NCBI GenBank assembly: GCA_002420015.1
Contig: DIHF01000045.1
Coordinates: 24,160-88,159 of the forward strand
Length of the DNA stretch: 64,000 bases
Source of the DNA: Micavibrio sp. UBA5703
GTDB taxonomy: Bacteria; Pseudomonadota; Alphaproteobacteria; Micavibrionales; Micavibrionaceae
Reading direction: 5' to 3'
This document shows, piece by piece, positions 8,930 to 17,735 of this stretch; position 1 is the stretch's first letter, and the number at the start of each line of letters is the position of its first letter. The notes under the pieces were generated by a model, which was given only the letters and a program-made list of their open reading frames with translations, was not told where the DNA came from and ran no database searches. The position numbers and the translations under genes were made by a program.

Positions 8930-10005
8930 CGGTAGACGCGCTCATAACGCAAACCAAGCGAAGTTAAAATCTCATAGCCAATCGTCCCCGCCGCTGCCGC
9001 AAGTTTATCCGCGCTCTGATGCGGCCCGATAACCTCAAGCTCATCTCCCGCTCGCGGCCTGCCCTGCTCCGGCAAACCGCCAAGATCAACCGTCAAAAGA
9101 TCCATCGACACCCGCCCCCGCACGGGCAAAGCAACGCCATTCCAGAACAAATGGCCCTTGTCGCTTGAACTGCGCAAAATACCGTCCGCGTAACCCAGCG
9201 ATACCGTGGCCAAAACCGTATCCTTCTCGAATTTATAACTCGCGCCATAGCCAACCGTTTCACCTTTCGCAACGGGAACAGTCTGGAGAATCTGCGCCCG
9301 CAATTCTACAACGCCCTGCACGGGATTTTCTTTGTCGTTCTGCGGATTGAGGCCGTAAATCCCAGCACCGGGCCGGATCATGTCGAAATGATAATCGCTC
9401 GACAGAAAAGCCCCGGCGGAATTGGCCATCGATTTTTTTGCGCCCGGAAAATGTTTTGCAATTTGAGAAAATTTTTCAAACTGCGTGCGGTTCATCGGAT
9501 GATCCTTTTCATCCGCGCAGGCAAAATGGCTCATCACACAATGCACCTCCTTGCCTTTCAAAACTGACTTATCGTCCAGAATCTTTTTCGTCTCCGCCGC
9601 GCCGATCCCCAGACGGTTCATCCCGGTGTTGAAATGCAAAACACAGGGGCCGTTTTTATAACGCCCGATTTCTTCCAGCGAATTGAGAACCGGGATCAAA
9701 TTGTAATGCGCGTACTCGGCCTCAAACCCTCTGTAGTATCCGTTCAGGACATAAATCCGCGAATCGGCGGCGACGATTTCCCTGATCTCCGCGCCTTCCT
9801 CGGGTGTAGCGACGAAGTAATCGCGGCAACCCTCCTCGTTCAAAACCGCCGCCACGGGGGCCGCGCCAAGGCCATAGCCGTCCGCCTTCACCACCCCCGA
9901 AACCGCGCAGGAATCGCCCGCCAGATCACAAAAAATGTGATAATTTTTTTTGATCCGATCAAGATCTATGACGAGCGTGGCGGGGAATTTATCCATATTA
10001 ATCAA
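8878..10005 (-). CDS. alr: Alanine racemase
   Basis: This PLP enzyme interconverts L- and D-Ala for peptidoglycan synthesis. The PLP lysine lies in VVKADGYGLGA near residue 40, the catalytic Tyr in VGYGASYKF, and the barrel motifs HFNTGMNRLG and MIRPGAGIYG are intact. The family normally ends near the RVYR motif. Here about 15 further residues (to ASAGSISA) run into the VanX-like gene on the opposite strand. The ATG at 10005 gives MINMDKFPATLVIDLDRI; the internal Met at residue 4 is an alternative. Confidence 0.95.
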   Translation of the reverse strand: MINMDKFPATLVIDLDRIKKNYHIFCDLAGDSCAVSGVVKADGYGLGAAPVAAVLNEEGCRDYFVATPEEGAEIREIVAADSRIYVLNGYYRGFEAEYAHYNLIPVLNSLEEIGRYKNGPCVLHFNTGMNRLGIGAAETKKILDDKSVLKGKEVHCVMSHFACADEKDHPMNRTQFEKFSQIAKHFPGAKKSMANSAGAFLSSDYHFDMIRPGAGIYGLNPQNDKENPVQGVVELRAQILQTVPVAKGETVGYGASYKFEKDTVLATVSLGYADGILRSSSDKGHLFWNGVALPVRGRVSMDLLTVDLGGLPEQGRPRAGDELEVIGPHQSADKLAAAAGTIGYEILTSLGLRYERVYRYEAAVNMVASAGSISA

Positions 10006-10034
10006 TGCTTTAGGTGTGGTTTAACGTATTATTT

Positions 10035-10063
10035 TTGCGCTTTGGCCGAAATTTTCGTATAAT
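10035..10063 (+). promoter_or_regulatory. Promoter of the SLT-domain gene
   Basis: TTGCGC and a perfect TATAAT are separated by 17 bp. The site is 106 bp before the ATG at 10169, which has a GAGGG ribosome site. The intervening leader is AT-rich with no clear hairpin. Confidence 0.5.
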
Positions 10064-10168
10064 GCATAGTAACGAAATATAAATACAAAAAAAGTAAATT
10101 AGTACAGCGGTGTAGTAGCAGGCTCATAAAATTACATAAAAAGAGCCGCATAAAATGAGGGTGTACCA

Positions 10169-12370
10169 ATGGCGGAAAAAGTCATTACTCCAGATTTATT
10201 GAAGATGGCCAGAGATATTCATAATGGCCAGCCCATGTCTAAAAGCGATATCAAAGCCTTTCAGAAATCCATGAAGGATTTGGGCTTCAAAATTTCATCT
10301 GACGGCGTCTCGGGCGAGCAAACGCAAACAGTGGCGATGGCTCTCATGATCAGTAAAAAACTGGAAAGCGAGTTCGGTTTTGATTCTTCGGCTCTGCGGC
10401 CTGATTTGCTTGTGGCGATGGCAAAAGATACCAAAGTTAATGAGGCCGCTCGCGCACACATCGAAGCATTGAAACTGCATAACGATAAACCCGGAACAAC
10501 CAAAATCAACATCGCAATATCCAGCAATCAGGTTTTTCAGGAATCCGGATTTAATCCACGTGCCTTACATACCCATTCCGAAGACCCAAGTAAAAATTCA
10601 TATGGCATGTATCAATTCACGCTCACGACAGGAAAAAAATACGAACTGACTTCAATTGAAGATCTCAATAATCCCGACAAGGCACGCCAGGCCTATATCA
10701 GGCACACCGCCGAATCTTTGTCCGCCAAAGAAGTCCACGGCGATCCTATTTTGAATCTGGTGGCCTACAATGCCGGCCCAAAAGCCATCGAGCACGTCAG
10801 AAAAAAACTCGGCAAGGACAGCATCACAGGTGAAGAATGGCTGGCCTATATGAGAAACAAGGCAGCCGAACGGGCGCTAAAACCGGAAAACCTTGGAAAG
10901 AACCCCGAAAACTATCTGCCTATCAAGGGATCTGACGGAAAAATGCACGATCAGAAAATGGCCTGGGACCAGGTAACGCTGCAATACGTCGAAAAAATTA
11001 TGTACGGCAAAACCGCTGAAAAACCTCACACATCGCCCGCTGCCGGAACCACAACAGTCAAGGCAAAGACAGCACCGAAGGAAGAAAACCTTAGCTGGAT
11101 TGAAAGAACCGCAAAAGGTTTTGCCAAATTTGTAGACAAAGCCAACGATAAAACGCTCATGGCGGCAGTCAAAGGCGAAATAGATGGCTCAGCTTTGAAA
11201 GAACGCTTGGCATGGTTGTTCAACAGAAGAGCAACTCAGTTCGCAAGTCTGGTTTCTGGCGTCGATCAGGTCCTTCATGCGCGAGACGAACAAAACAGAA
11301 GAGAAACCCTTCAGTTTGCGGCCAACCAGCCCCCGAAATCTGAAGAAAAACCAAGAAATCCTGTCACTGCACCTGCAAAAACCGAAACAACACGGGAACA
11401 GAAAAAAGGGACCGCAACAGACAGGGTTGAGGTTGCGTCTACAACGCAGACAAGCAACCACTCCGAAGAACAAGCGCGCCTCCTGATGTCGAGTGAAGCG
11501 GCACAAGAAGAAATCCGGCAACGTATTCTGGCTCTCTCGAAAAGTGTAAGCCTCGACGAGATAATCGAAGAAGCCAAAGATAAAATAAAGAAATTTTCTG
11601 CCGAAGGAAATACTTATGAAGTCACCACCGCCTTCCTTGGTTTGACGGCGGCATTAAATGAGAAGTACAAGGATTCCCCCGCTTTATTTCAGAAAGAGGG
11701 AGATGCGTTCGTTGCATCGCTCGATCCAAAGGCACGAGAACAATTGCTCCTTACAGGAGCCATCTACAGAAACAACGCCAAAGACGCGCCGCAACAGGCA
11801 CAAGAGCAGATTGTAGAGTTTCACCTTGACCCCGAATCCGCTTCGCCGCTTATGATTGCGGGAGTCGATGGAAACAACAGGAATATTTTGGCAAGCCTCC
11901 AGAGCAATCCTTTGGCTCTCAAAAATGCGCTGGCTGAAGTCATTATTTCTTATGCCGAAAACAACGGCAATATCCTGGATCTTGAACGAAAACTCTGCAA
12001 TGGCTTTGCGATGGCCTCAAGAAAGAATGATCCGGCTCATGCCGCTCTTCACTGGGCGGCGCTGGAAACGAGCGTTCAAATGCGCCTCGCCGCCGACGGA
12101 GGGGAGAGCCTGTCAGCAGATGTGCTGGATGCGAGATTAAAAATTGTCATGGAGTCGTATGTTAAAGACCTTAATGAAGATAAACAGGCTCTGAACATGC
12201 TGGCCTCTCTCGGCGTTGCGGTTCCGAAAGACGGTCTGAGTGGCGATTATCAGCACGCGCTTAGAACTACTGTGCCACTTGAAAAACCGGCAGTGCCAGA
12301 CGACAAGATAAAACCCGAACCGGAACTTATATCTTCAATCAGCGGCCCGAAAACGCCCGGCATGGCCTAA
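10169..12370 (+). CDS. Large SLT-domain (lytic transglycosylase-like) protein with peptidoglycan-binding-like ends
   Basis: The protein has 733 residues. At 28-65 is a peptidoglycan-binding-like repeat (IKAFQKSMKDLGFKISSDGV). At about 120-280 is an SLT-type lysozyme fold with the probable catalytic Glu in FQESGFNPRAL, then YGMYQFT and LVAYNAGPKAI. A low-complexity Lys/Glu/Pro/Thr linker spans about 285-440 and a helical region 440-680. A second binding-like repeat follows (LNMLASLGVAVPKDGLSG). No signal peptide or membrane anchor is visible, so export, if any, needs another route. The gene is monocistronic, from its own promoter, and convergent with dnaB (6 bp gap). Its target could be its own wall or that of another cell. 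Confidence 0.75.
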   Translation: MAEKVITPDLLKMARDIHNGQPMSKSDIKAFQKSMKDLGFKISSDGVSGEQTQTVAMALMISKKLESEFGFDSSALRPDLLVAMAKDTKVNEAARAHIEALKLHNDKPGTTKINIAISSNQVFQESGFNPRALHTHSEDPSKNSYGMYQFTLTTGKKYELTSIEDLNNPDKARQAYIRHTAESLSAKEVHGDPILNLVAYNAGPKAIEHVRKKLGKDSITGEEWLAYMRNKAAERALKPENLGKNPENYLPIKGSDGKMHDQKMAWDQVTLQYVEKIMYGKTAEKPHTSPAAGTTTVKAKTAPKEENLSWIERTAKGFAKFVDKANDKTLMAAVKGEIDGSALKERLAWLFNRRATQFASLVSGVDQVLHARDEQNRRETLQFAANQPPKSEEKPRNPVTAPAKTETTREQKKGTATDRVEVASTTQTSNHSEEQARLLMSSEAAQEEIRQRILALSKSVSLDEIIEEAKDKIKKFSAEGNTYEVTTAFLGLTAALNEKYKDSPALFQKEGDAFVASLDPKAREQLLLTGAIYRNNAKDAPQQAQEQIVEFHLDPESASPLMIAGVDGNNRNILASLQSNPLALKNALAEVIISYAENNGNILDLERKLCNGFAMASRKNDPAHAALHWAALETSVQMRLAADGGESLSADVLDARLKIVMESYVKDLNEDKQALNMLASLGVAVPKDGLSGDYQHALRTTVPLEKPAVPDDKIKPEPELISSISGPKTPGMA

Positions 12371-12376
12371 AAGCCG

Positions 12377-13867
12377 TCACCCTTCGTGCAATTGATCGAG
12401 GTCGGAGAAGCGCGTCAGGTTCGGGTTAAAGTGCATCCGTACCGTTCCGATCGCGCCGTGACGCTGCTTGGCGATGATGCACTCCCCGACATTATGCGCC
12501 TTCTCCATGCTTTCCTGCCATTTGAGGTGCTTTTCCGTGCCCGGCTCCGGCTCGGTGCGCGAGAGATAATATTCCTCACGGTAGACGAACATGACGATAT
12601 CCGAGTCCTGTTCGATAGAGCCTGATTCCCTCAAATCCGAAAGCTGCGGCCTTTTGTCTTCGCGCTGCTCGACCTGACGCGAGAGCTGTGACAATGCCAG
12701 CACGGGGATTTGCAATTCCTTGGCGATGGCCTTAAGGCCCCGCGTAATCTCGGATACCTCCACCACGCGGTTGTCCATCCCCTGCTTCGATCCCGTGCCG
12801 CGCAAAAGCTGGAGATAGTCGATGACCAGCATGCTGAGGCCATGCTGGCGCTTCAAACGTCTTGCGCGGGTACGCACAGCGCTGATCGTAAGCGCGGGCG
12901 TGTCGTCGATATAAAGCGGCACCTGCGAAAGTTTCTGGCTGGCCTCGACAAAGCGGCGGAAATCGTCCTGCTTGATATTGCCCTTGCGGATGTCGTCGCC
13001 CGAAATTCCGGACTGGTCGGCCAGTATCCTTGTCGCAAGCTGGTCGGCGGACATTTCGAGTGAGAAAAACCCGACAATCGCGCCTTCCGCCCCGCCTGTT
13101 TCCGCATAGCGGTTGGCGGCGTTAAAGGCGATATTGGTCGCCAGCGCCGTCTTGCCCATCGACGGACGCCCTGCGAGAATCAAGAGGTCCGATTTTTGGA
13201 GACCTCCCAATTTTTTATCCATGTCACGCAGGCCCGTCGTCACGCCCGTAACGCTGCCTACAGTTTTGAAAGCTTTCTCCGCGTGTTCAATCGCAACAAG
13301 CACCGAATCGCGCAGCGTGACGAAACTGCCCCTGATCTCGCCGCTTTCGGCCAGCGTGAACAGGCGCGATTCCGCCTGTTCGATCGTGTCCTTGGCATCG
13401 GCCTCCAGTTTATGGTCAAAGGCTTCGTTGACGATTTCCTCGCCCAGCGTAATCAGCTCGCGCCGCAAATGCAGGTCGTAAACCGTGCGACCGTAATCCT
13501 CGGCGTTGATGACGCTGACCACCGAAGCCGCAAGATCCGCCAGATACCCCGCTCCGCCGACATCCGTAAGGTCCGCGTCCTTTTCGAAATAATTCTTCAG
13601 CGTCACGGGCGAGGCGTTCTGCCCGCGATCAATATGCGTGATGATCGCCTCGAAAATGCGCTGGTGCGCGGGCACAAAAAAATGGTTGGCGCGTAGAAAA
13701 TCGCCGACCTTCTCAAGGGCGCGGTTGTCAACCAGCAACGACCCCAGCATCCCCTGCTCGGCCTCAAGATTATGCGGCATCATGCGGTAGGCGGCCACAG
13801 GCGCGGCGGCGGAAGACGAACCCTGCCCGGCTGCGGGCTTTTCTTTTAACGCGGAGTATTGAACCAT
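12377..13867 (-). CDS. dnaB: Replicative DNA helicase DnaB
   Basis: The 496-residue hexameric helicase opens the replication fork. The N-terminal DnaB domain starts at MPHNLEAEQGMLGSLLVD (residue 30 on). The RecA-like core has Walker A GRPSMGKTALA, the GFFSLEMSADQLATR segment, Walker B LSMLVIDYLQLL and the final arginine-finger region with QRHGAIGTVRMHFNP. The 29 residues before it are Ala/Ser-rich and unlike the family; the true start could be the Met at residue 29 or 30. The listed ATG sits directly at the end of a terminator T-run with no visible ribosome site. Confidence 0.95.
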   Translation of the reverse strand: MVQYSALKEKPAAGQGSSSAAAPVAAYRMMPHNLEAEQGMLGSLLVDNRALEKVGDFLRANHFFVPAHQRIFEAIITHIDRGQNASPVTLKNYFEKDADLTDVGGAGYLADLAASVVSVINAEDYGRTVYDLHLRRELITLGEEIVNEAFDHKLEADAKDTIEQAESRLFTLAESGEIRGSFVTLRDSVLVAIEHAEKAFKTVGSVTGVTTGLRDMDKKLGGLQKSDLLILAGRPSMGKTALATNIAFNAANRYAETGGAEGAIVGFFSLEMSADQLATRILADQSGISGDDIRKGNIKQDDFRRFVEASQKLSQVPLYIDDTPALTISAVRTRARRLKRQHGLSMLVIDYLQLLRGTGSKQGMDNRVVEVSEITRGLKAIAKELQIPVLALSQLSRQVEQREDKRPQLSDLRESGSIEQDSDIVMFVYREEYYLSRTEPEPGTEKHLKWQESMEKAHNVGECIIAKQRHGAIGTVRMHFNPNLTRFSDLDQLHEG

Positions 13868-13908
13868 AAAAAAACCTAGCAGAAATGTTGTAATTCCCGC
13901 TAGGTTTC
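13867..13908 (-). terminator. Rho-independent terminator after rplI
   Basis: On the minus strand AAACCTAGC and GCTAGGTTT form a 9 bp stem around an 18 nt loop, followed by a run of Ts. It ends the S6-S18-L9 operon. The last T of the run is the T of the annotated dnaB ATG codon's 5' flank, so readthrough or a separate promoter must feed dnaB. Confidence 0.8.
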
Positions 13909-13937
13909 TAAATATTTAGCCTTGTGAATAACGGGGA

Positions 13938-14618
13938 CTATTCCCCGGCAGCTTCTTCAGAAGCCGCAGCCTCTTCCTCAGCCTTTTTCTTGGCTTTTTT
14001 GGCAGCTTTCTTTTCCTTTTCAGCTTCCAGAGCGCCTTCTTCAAGAACGCCTTCCAGAGCAGCCTCTTCCTGTGTTTCCTGCGCCTGCTCGCCTTCGTCC
14101 TTGGCAGCTTTGCTGTCGGCGATCAGAGCCTTGCCGGTCTTGGCCTGAATCTCGGCTTCTTCGGTCGTCCGGGCGACGTTGATTGTCACGGAAACCTTGA
14201 CTTCCGGGTGCAGGGCGATGTCGACCGGGAACAGCCCGATAAACTTGAAGTTCTGGTTCAGGCGCACCATTTCGCGGACGATCGTTTCCTTGGAAACCTC
14301 GGATGCCCCGGTTGCGATGTCGCGGGCCGTTACCGAGCCGAAAAGATGGCCGGATTCCGAAGCCTGACGGATCAAAGGAATCTTCATCCCGTCGAGTTTC
14401 TTCGCCAGCTTCTCGGCTTCTTTTTTCAGTTTGTCGTTCTGCGCTTCAAGCTGTTTGCGCTGACCTTCGAAATACGCGATGTTTTCCTTGGTCGCACGCA
14501 GCGCTTTTTTCTGCGGCAGAAGATAATTGCGCGCATAGCCCGGCTTGACTGTGACGGTATCACCCATCTTGCCGAGGCTCTCTATGCGTTCGAGTAGTAT
14601 AACCTGTGTTTGTGCCAT
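13938..14618 (-). CDS. rplI: 50S ribosomal protein L9
   Basis: The first 150 residues are standard L9: MAQTQVILLERIESLGKMGD, the VTVKPGYARNYLLPQ motif, a long connecting helix, and a C-terminal domain with SVTARDIA and EVKVSVTINVARTTEEAE. Residues about 170-226 form an Ala/Glu/Lys-rich extension, common in alphaproteobacterial L9 and probably disordered. The start is preceded by a strong GGAGG ribosome site. It is third in the rpsF-rpsR-rplI operon (21 bp after rpsR). Confidence 0.97.
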   Translation of the reverse strand: MAQTQVILLERIESLGKMGDTVTVKPGYARNYLLPQKKALRATKENIAYFEGQRKQLEAQNDKLKKEAEKLAKKLDGMKIPLIRQASESGHLFGSVTARDIATGASEVSKETIVREMVRLNQNFKFIGLFPVDIALHPEVKVSVTINVARTTEEAEIQAKTGKALIADSKAAKDEGEQAQETQEEAALEGVLEEGALEAEKEKKAAKKAKKKAEEEAAASEEAAGE

Positions 14619-14639
14619 GACTTTAAATTCCTCCAGGGG

Positions 14640-14906
14640 TTATCCGCGTGCGCTGTTGTCGTTTTCATCGCGCACGTAGTGGAGCAGACCCATGAAACGG
14701 GCGCGCTTGATGGCGCGGGCCAGCTCACGCTGCTTGCTTTGCGAAACCGATGTGATGCGGCTTGGGACCATTTTGCCGCGCTCGGAAATATAACGGCTCA
14801 GCATGCGGACATTCTTCCAGTCGATCGCCGGAGCGTTCGGCCCGGTGAACGGGCAGCTTTTCTTGCGGCGGAAAAACGGGCGTTTTGTGGCTTGTTCGGT
14901 GCTCAT
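14640..14906 (-). CDS. rpsR: 30S ribosomal protein S18
   Basis: The 88-residue protein has the S18 core: [28 protein letters not shown], then [38 protein letters not shown]18 binds S6 on the small-subunit platform. It starts directly after the rpsF stop codon. Confidence 0.97.
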   Translation of the reverse strand: MSTEQATKRPFFRRKKSCPFTGPNAPAIDWKNVRMLSRYISERGKMVPSRITSVSQSKQRELARAIKRARFMGLLHYVRDENDNSARG

Positions 14907-15296
14907 TTAGGCAGCCTCCTCTTCAATGTCTCTTGAAAAACGCGGCCTGGAATCGCGCTCGTCGTCGCGGCCGCCGCTTTTATCCATCATCACGGACGGA
15001 CCTTTGGACAGTTCATTTTCACGAACGGTCAGATAGCGCAACACGTCGTCGTGCAGGCGCATCTGGCGCTCCATTTCAATGACCGCAGGCGCAGGCGTGT
15101 TCGTTTCGATCAGGACGTAATGCGCCTTGCGGCCCTTCTTGATCTTGTAGGCCAGAGTCCGCAGACCCCATTGCTCTGTTTTGTGAATTTTTCCGCCCTG
15201 ATCGGTAATGATCTTGCAGAACTGGTCGGTCAGATCCTTGACCTGCTTTTCGGTCAAATCCTGCCGCGCCATAAACACGGTTTCGTAGAAAGGCAT
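14907..15296 (-). CDS. rpsF: 30S ribosomal protein S6
   Basis: The 129-residue S6 reads MPFYETVFMARQDLTEKQVK, with WGLRTLAYKIKKGRKAHYVL and the DDVLRYLTVRE motif, followed by a charged tail of about 30 residues. The reading frame is open for 23 more codons upstream, but the ATG at 15296 is preceded by a perfect AGGAGGAA ribosome site and gives the family N-terminus, so I chose it. Confidence 0.97.
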   Translation of the reverse strand: MPFYETVFMARQDLTEKQVKDLTDQFCKIITDQGGKIHKTEQWGLRTLAYKIKKGRKAHYVLIETNTPAPAVIEMERQMRLHDDVLRYLTVRENELSKGPSVMMDKSGGRDDERDSRPRFSRDIEEEAA

Positions 15297-15308
15297 TTCG
15301 TTCCTCCT

Positions 15309-15344
15309 GGTTTCACCGCCAAAGCCACTTTCCATCTGGAAACC
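15309..15344 (-). promoter_or_regulatory. Hairpin in the rpsF leader, possible S6:S18 autoregulation site
   Basis: On the transcript strand GGTTTC and GAAACC pair across 24 nt, ending directly before the AGGAGG of rpsF. A CCG precedes the 5' arm. Many bacteria carry an S6:S18-binding leader containing an exposed CCG before rpsF. Whether this hairpin is that element is a guess from position alone. Confidence 0.35.
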
Positions 15345-15403
15345 GGACCCGGCGCAAGCCGGCAAGCCATGCCACCGGCGAGGTTTTGTTAATGTTTGGA
15401 GGA

Positions 15404-15432
15404 CTATTAACGAAAAGGCACTGCAAAAGCAA
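15404..15432 (-). promoter_or_regulatory. Promoter of the rpsF-rpsR-rplI operon
   Basis: On the minus strand TTGCTT and TAATAG are separated by exactly 17 bp. The start site would lie near 15397, leaving a leader of about 100 nt before rpsF. The same TTGCTT -35 form occurs before acpP. Confidence 0.5.
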
Positions 15433-15459
15433 GCCTTTTATTGGCCCTGCCGCACCAGC

Positions 15460-15780
15460 CTACCGGCCAGCCCAGGAATCCCGCGCCCGCAAGGTTTTAT
15501 CATTGCCTTTTGCCTTGTTGGTCACGTACCCGGCCAGAAACATCGGCCAACGGTCCTTGGTCGTTCCCTTGCGGTACTTGTTGCGGCCCTTGCGCAGCAT
15601 CTTCACCAACTGCCCATCGGTAAGATCAGGAGCGCCCAGCGCCGTCCTGAACTCCTCAAGCGACATGGCTGCAAACTCGGCATAGTCGGAATTGACGTGA
15701 TCGGAGGATGAGAAGATCTCGAAAGCCTCACGCGTCTGCTCAATCAATTCCTTGATCCTGTAATGGACTGATACGCTCAT
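15460..15780 (-). CDS. Hypothetical protein, 106 aa
   Basis: I do not recognise this protein. It reads MSVSVHYRIKELIEQTREAF, then a helical acidic region (SDHVNSDYAEFAAMSLEEF) and a basic C-terminal third rich in Lys/Arg (MLRKGRNKYRKGTTKDRWP). I chose the ATG at 15780 because GGGGAGAAG lies 5-12 bases upstream; the frame continues 21 codons further without a good start. It is soluble, without signal peptide. It lies upstream of the rpsF promoter on the same strand. Confidence 0.65.
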   Translation of the reverse strand: MSVSVHYRIKELIEQTREAFEIFSSSDHVNSDYAEFAAMSLEEFRTALGAPDLTDGQLVKMLRKGRNKYRKGTTKDRWPMFLAGYVTNKAKGNDKTLRARDSWAGR

Positions 15781-15864
15781 TTGACTTCTCCCCTTGTTCC
15801 TGGCCTTTAACGGCCATTTTTTGACAAATTCCACCTTATGCACGAACGAATTCTTCTTCCGCTC

Positions 15865-15893
15865 TTGCTACGCAGGAACTCTTTATTTATTTA
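15865..15893 (+). promoter_or_regulatory. Possible promoter of fabD
   Basis: TTGCTA and TATTTA are separated by 17 bp in the gene-free stretch 15781-16045. It implies an untranslated leader of about 145 nt. Nothing else was recognised in this stretch. Confidence 0.3.
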
Positions 15894-16045
15894 GTACCTT
15901 GAGCGTGCCATAAATTCGAAATGCCTTGCAACTTTTCGGGAATGTTTTTGTGGTGCAGCGCGAAATAAACGTATCGAAAATGGCGCTCCGGTTGAAATAA
16001 TATTTCACTGAATATTGGCGGAATAACAACGAATTGGACAAGAAA

Positions 16046-16993
16046 ATGAGCATAGCTTTGGTGTTTCCGGGACAGGGTTCCCAGTCTGTGGATATGGGCA
16101 AGGATTTGTATGCAGCTTTTCCCGAGGCCCGCGACGTTTTTGAGGAAGTCGACGAATCGCTTGGGCAGAAGCTGTCCAAAATCATCTTCGAGGGACCGGA
16201 ATCCGACCTCAATCTTACAGAAAACACCCAACCAGCCCTGATGGCCGTTTCCATGGCGGTCATTGCCGTCCTCAAAAAACAGGGCGGCATCGATATCGGC
16301 AAAAACTGCGCCTTCGTCGCCGGGCATTCGCTGGGCGAATATGCGGCGCTGACAGCGGCGGGGACGTTGAAACTCTCTGACACCGCAAAGCTTTTGAAGC
16401 TGCGCGGCCAGTCGATGCAAAAAGCCGTGCCTGTGGGCGTCGGCGCTATGGCTGCGATTTTGGGGCTGGACCTTCCCGATGTGCAGGCCATCGCCTCTGA
16501 AGCCGCCGGTAAAGATATCTGCCAATGCGCCAACGACAATTCCCCCGGTCAGGTCGTCGTCAGCGGCCACAAACAGGCCGTGGAACGCGCCGCCGCGCTG
16601 GCAACCGAAAAAGGCGCCAAGCGCGCCGTCATGCTGCCGGTCAGCGCCCCCTTTCATTGTTCGCTGATGAAGCCCGCCGCCGACATCATGGCCGAGGCAC
16701 TGGCCGCAACAAATATGGCCGCGCCTGCCCTGCCCGTTGTCTCCAACGTCACAGCAAAAGCGGAAAATCAGACGGACCGCATCCGCGATCTTCTGGTCAG
16801 CCAGATTACCGATATGGTGCGCTGGCGCGAATCCGTCCTGTGGATGAAGGGTCAGGGCGTTACGGATATGGTCGAAATCGGTGCCGGAAAAGTGCTAGGA
16901 GGGTTAATCCGCCGTATCGACAAAGACATCGCCTGCGACAGCGTCGCTACGCCGGAGGGTATCGAGAACCTGATCAGAAAACTGAAAGGATAG
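16046..16993 (+). CDS. fabD: Malonyl-CoA:acyl carrier protein transacylase
   Basis: FabD moves malonyl groups from CoA to ACP for fatty acid synthesis. It shows FPGQGSQ at the N-terminus, the nucleophile motif GHSLGEYAAL, the GAMAAILG motif, and catalytic His in SAPFHCSLM. Length (315 residues) is normal. I chose the ATG at 16046 (MSIALVFPGQGSQ); a TTG four codons upstream at 16034 is possible. fabG follows after 4 bp. Confidence 0.96.
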   Translation: MSIALVFPGQGSQSVDMGKDLYAAFPEARDVFEEVDESLGQKLSKIIFEGPESDLNLTENTQPALMAVSMAVIAVLKKQGGIDIGKNCAFVAGHSLGEYAALTAAGTLKLSDTAKLLKLRGQSMQKAVPVGVGAMAAILGLDLPDVQAIASEAAGKDICQCANDNSPGQVVVSGHKQAVERAAALATEKGAKRAVMLPVSAPFHCSLMKPAADIMAEALAATNMAAPALPVVSNVTAKAENQTDRIRDLLVSQITDMVRWRESVLWMKGQGVTDMVEIGAGKVLGGLIRRIDKDIACDSVATPEGIENLIRKLKG

Positions 16994-16997
16994 ACGC

Positions 16998-17735
16998 ATG
17001 TTCAACCTTACAGGCAAAACGGCTCTTGTCACCGGCGCGACGGGGGGCATTGGCAATGCCATTGCAAAAGCCCTTCATGCACAAGGTGCAACCGTTGGCA
17101 TTTCAGGCCGCAACGAGGAAAAGCTCAAGGCGCTAGCGGCTGAACTAAAAGACCGCGTTCATGTCCTTGCCGCCGATCTGTCGGGGGCCGAGGCCATTAC
17201 CGATCTCGTCAAACGCACCGAAGAAGCCATGGGCCAGATCGACATCCTCGTGAATAACGCGGGCCTCACCCGCGACAACCTTTCCATGCGTATGAAAGAT
17301 GAGGAGTGGCAGGAAGTGCTGGACGTCAATCTCACCGCGCCCTTTCAACTCGCCAGAGCCGTGCAGCGCGGCATGATGAAGCGCCGCTGGGGCCGCATCG
17401 TAAATATCTCAAGCATCGTCGGCGTGACGGGCAATCCGGGCCAGTGCAATTACGTTGCCTCCAAAGCCGGCATGATCGGCTGGTCCAAAGCGATGGCACA
17501 GGAAATCGCCAGCCGCAATATTACTGTCAATTGCATCGCACCGGGCTTTATCGCCACAGCCATGACGGACGCTCTGACCGACGCACTCAAGGAAAAAATA
17601 AACGCGAGCATCCCCGCCGGGAAAATGGGCAGCGCCAAAGATATCGCCGCCGCCACAGTGTATCTGGCCAGCGAAGAGGCCGCCTACGTCACCGGCCAGA
17701 CCATTCATGTGAATGGCGGCCTTGCGATGGTTTGA
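16998..17735 (+). CDS. fabG: 3-oxoacyl-[ACP] reductase
   Basis: This 245-residue short-chain dehydrogenase reduces beta-ketoacyl-ACP with NADPH. It has the nucleotide motif TGATGGIGNAIA, NNAG in VNNAGLTRDN, catalytic Ser in NISSIVG, YxxxK in YVASKAG, and the FabG ending GQTIHVNGGLAMV. It lies 4 bp after fabD, and its TGA stop overlaps the ATG of the HAD gene. Confidence 0.96.
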   Translation: MFNLTGKTALVTGATGGIGNAIAKALHAQGATVGISGRNEEKLKALAAELKDRVHVLAADLSGAEAITDLVKRTEEAMGQIDILVNNAGLTRDNLSMRMKDEEWQEVLDVNLTAPFQLARAVQRGMMKRRWGRIVNISSIVGVTGNPGQCNYVASKAGMIGWSKAMAQEIASRNITVNCIAPGFIATAMTDALTDALKEKINASIPAGKMGSAKDIAAATVYLASEEAAYVTGQTIHVNGGLAMV

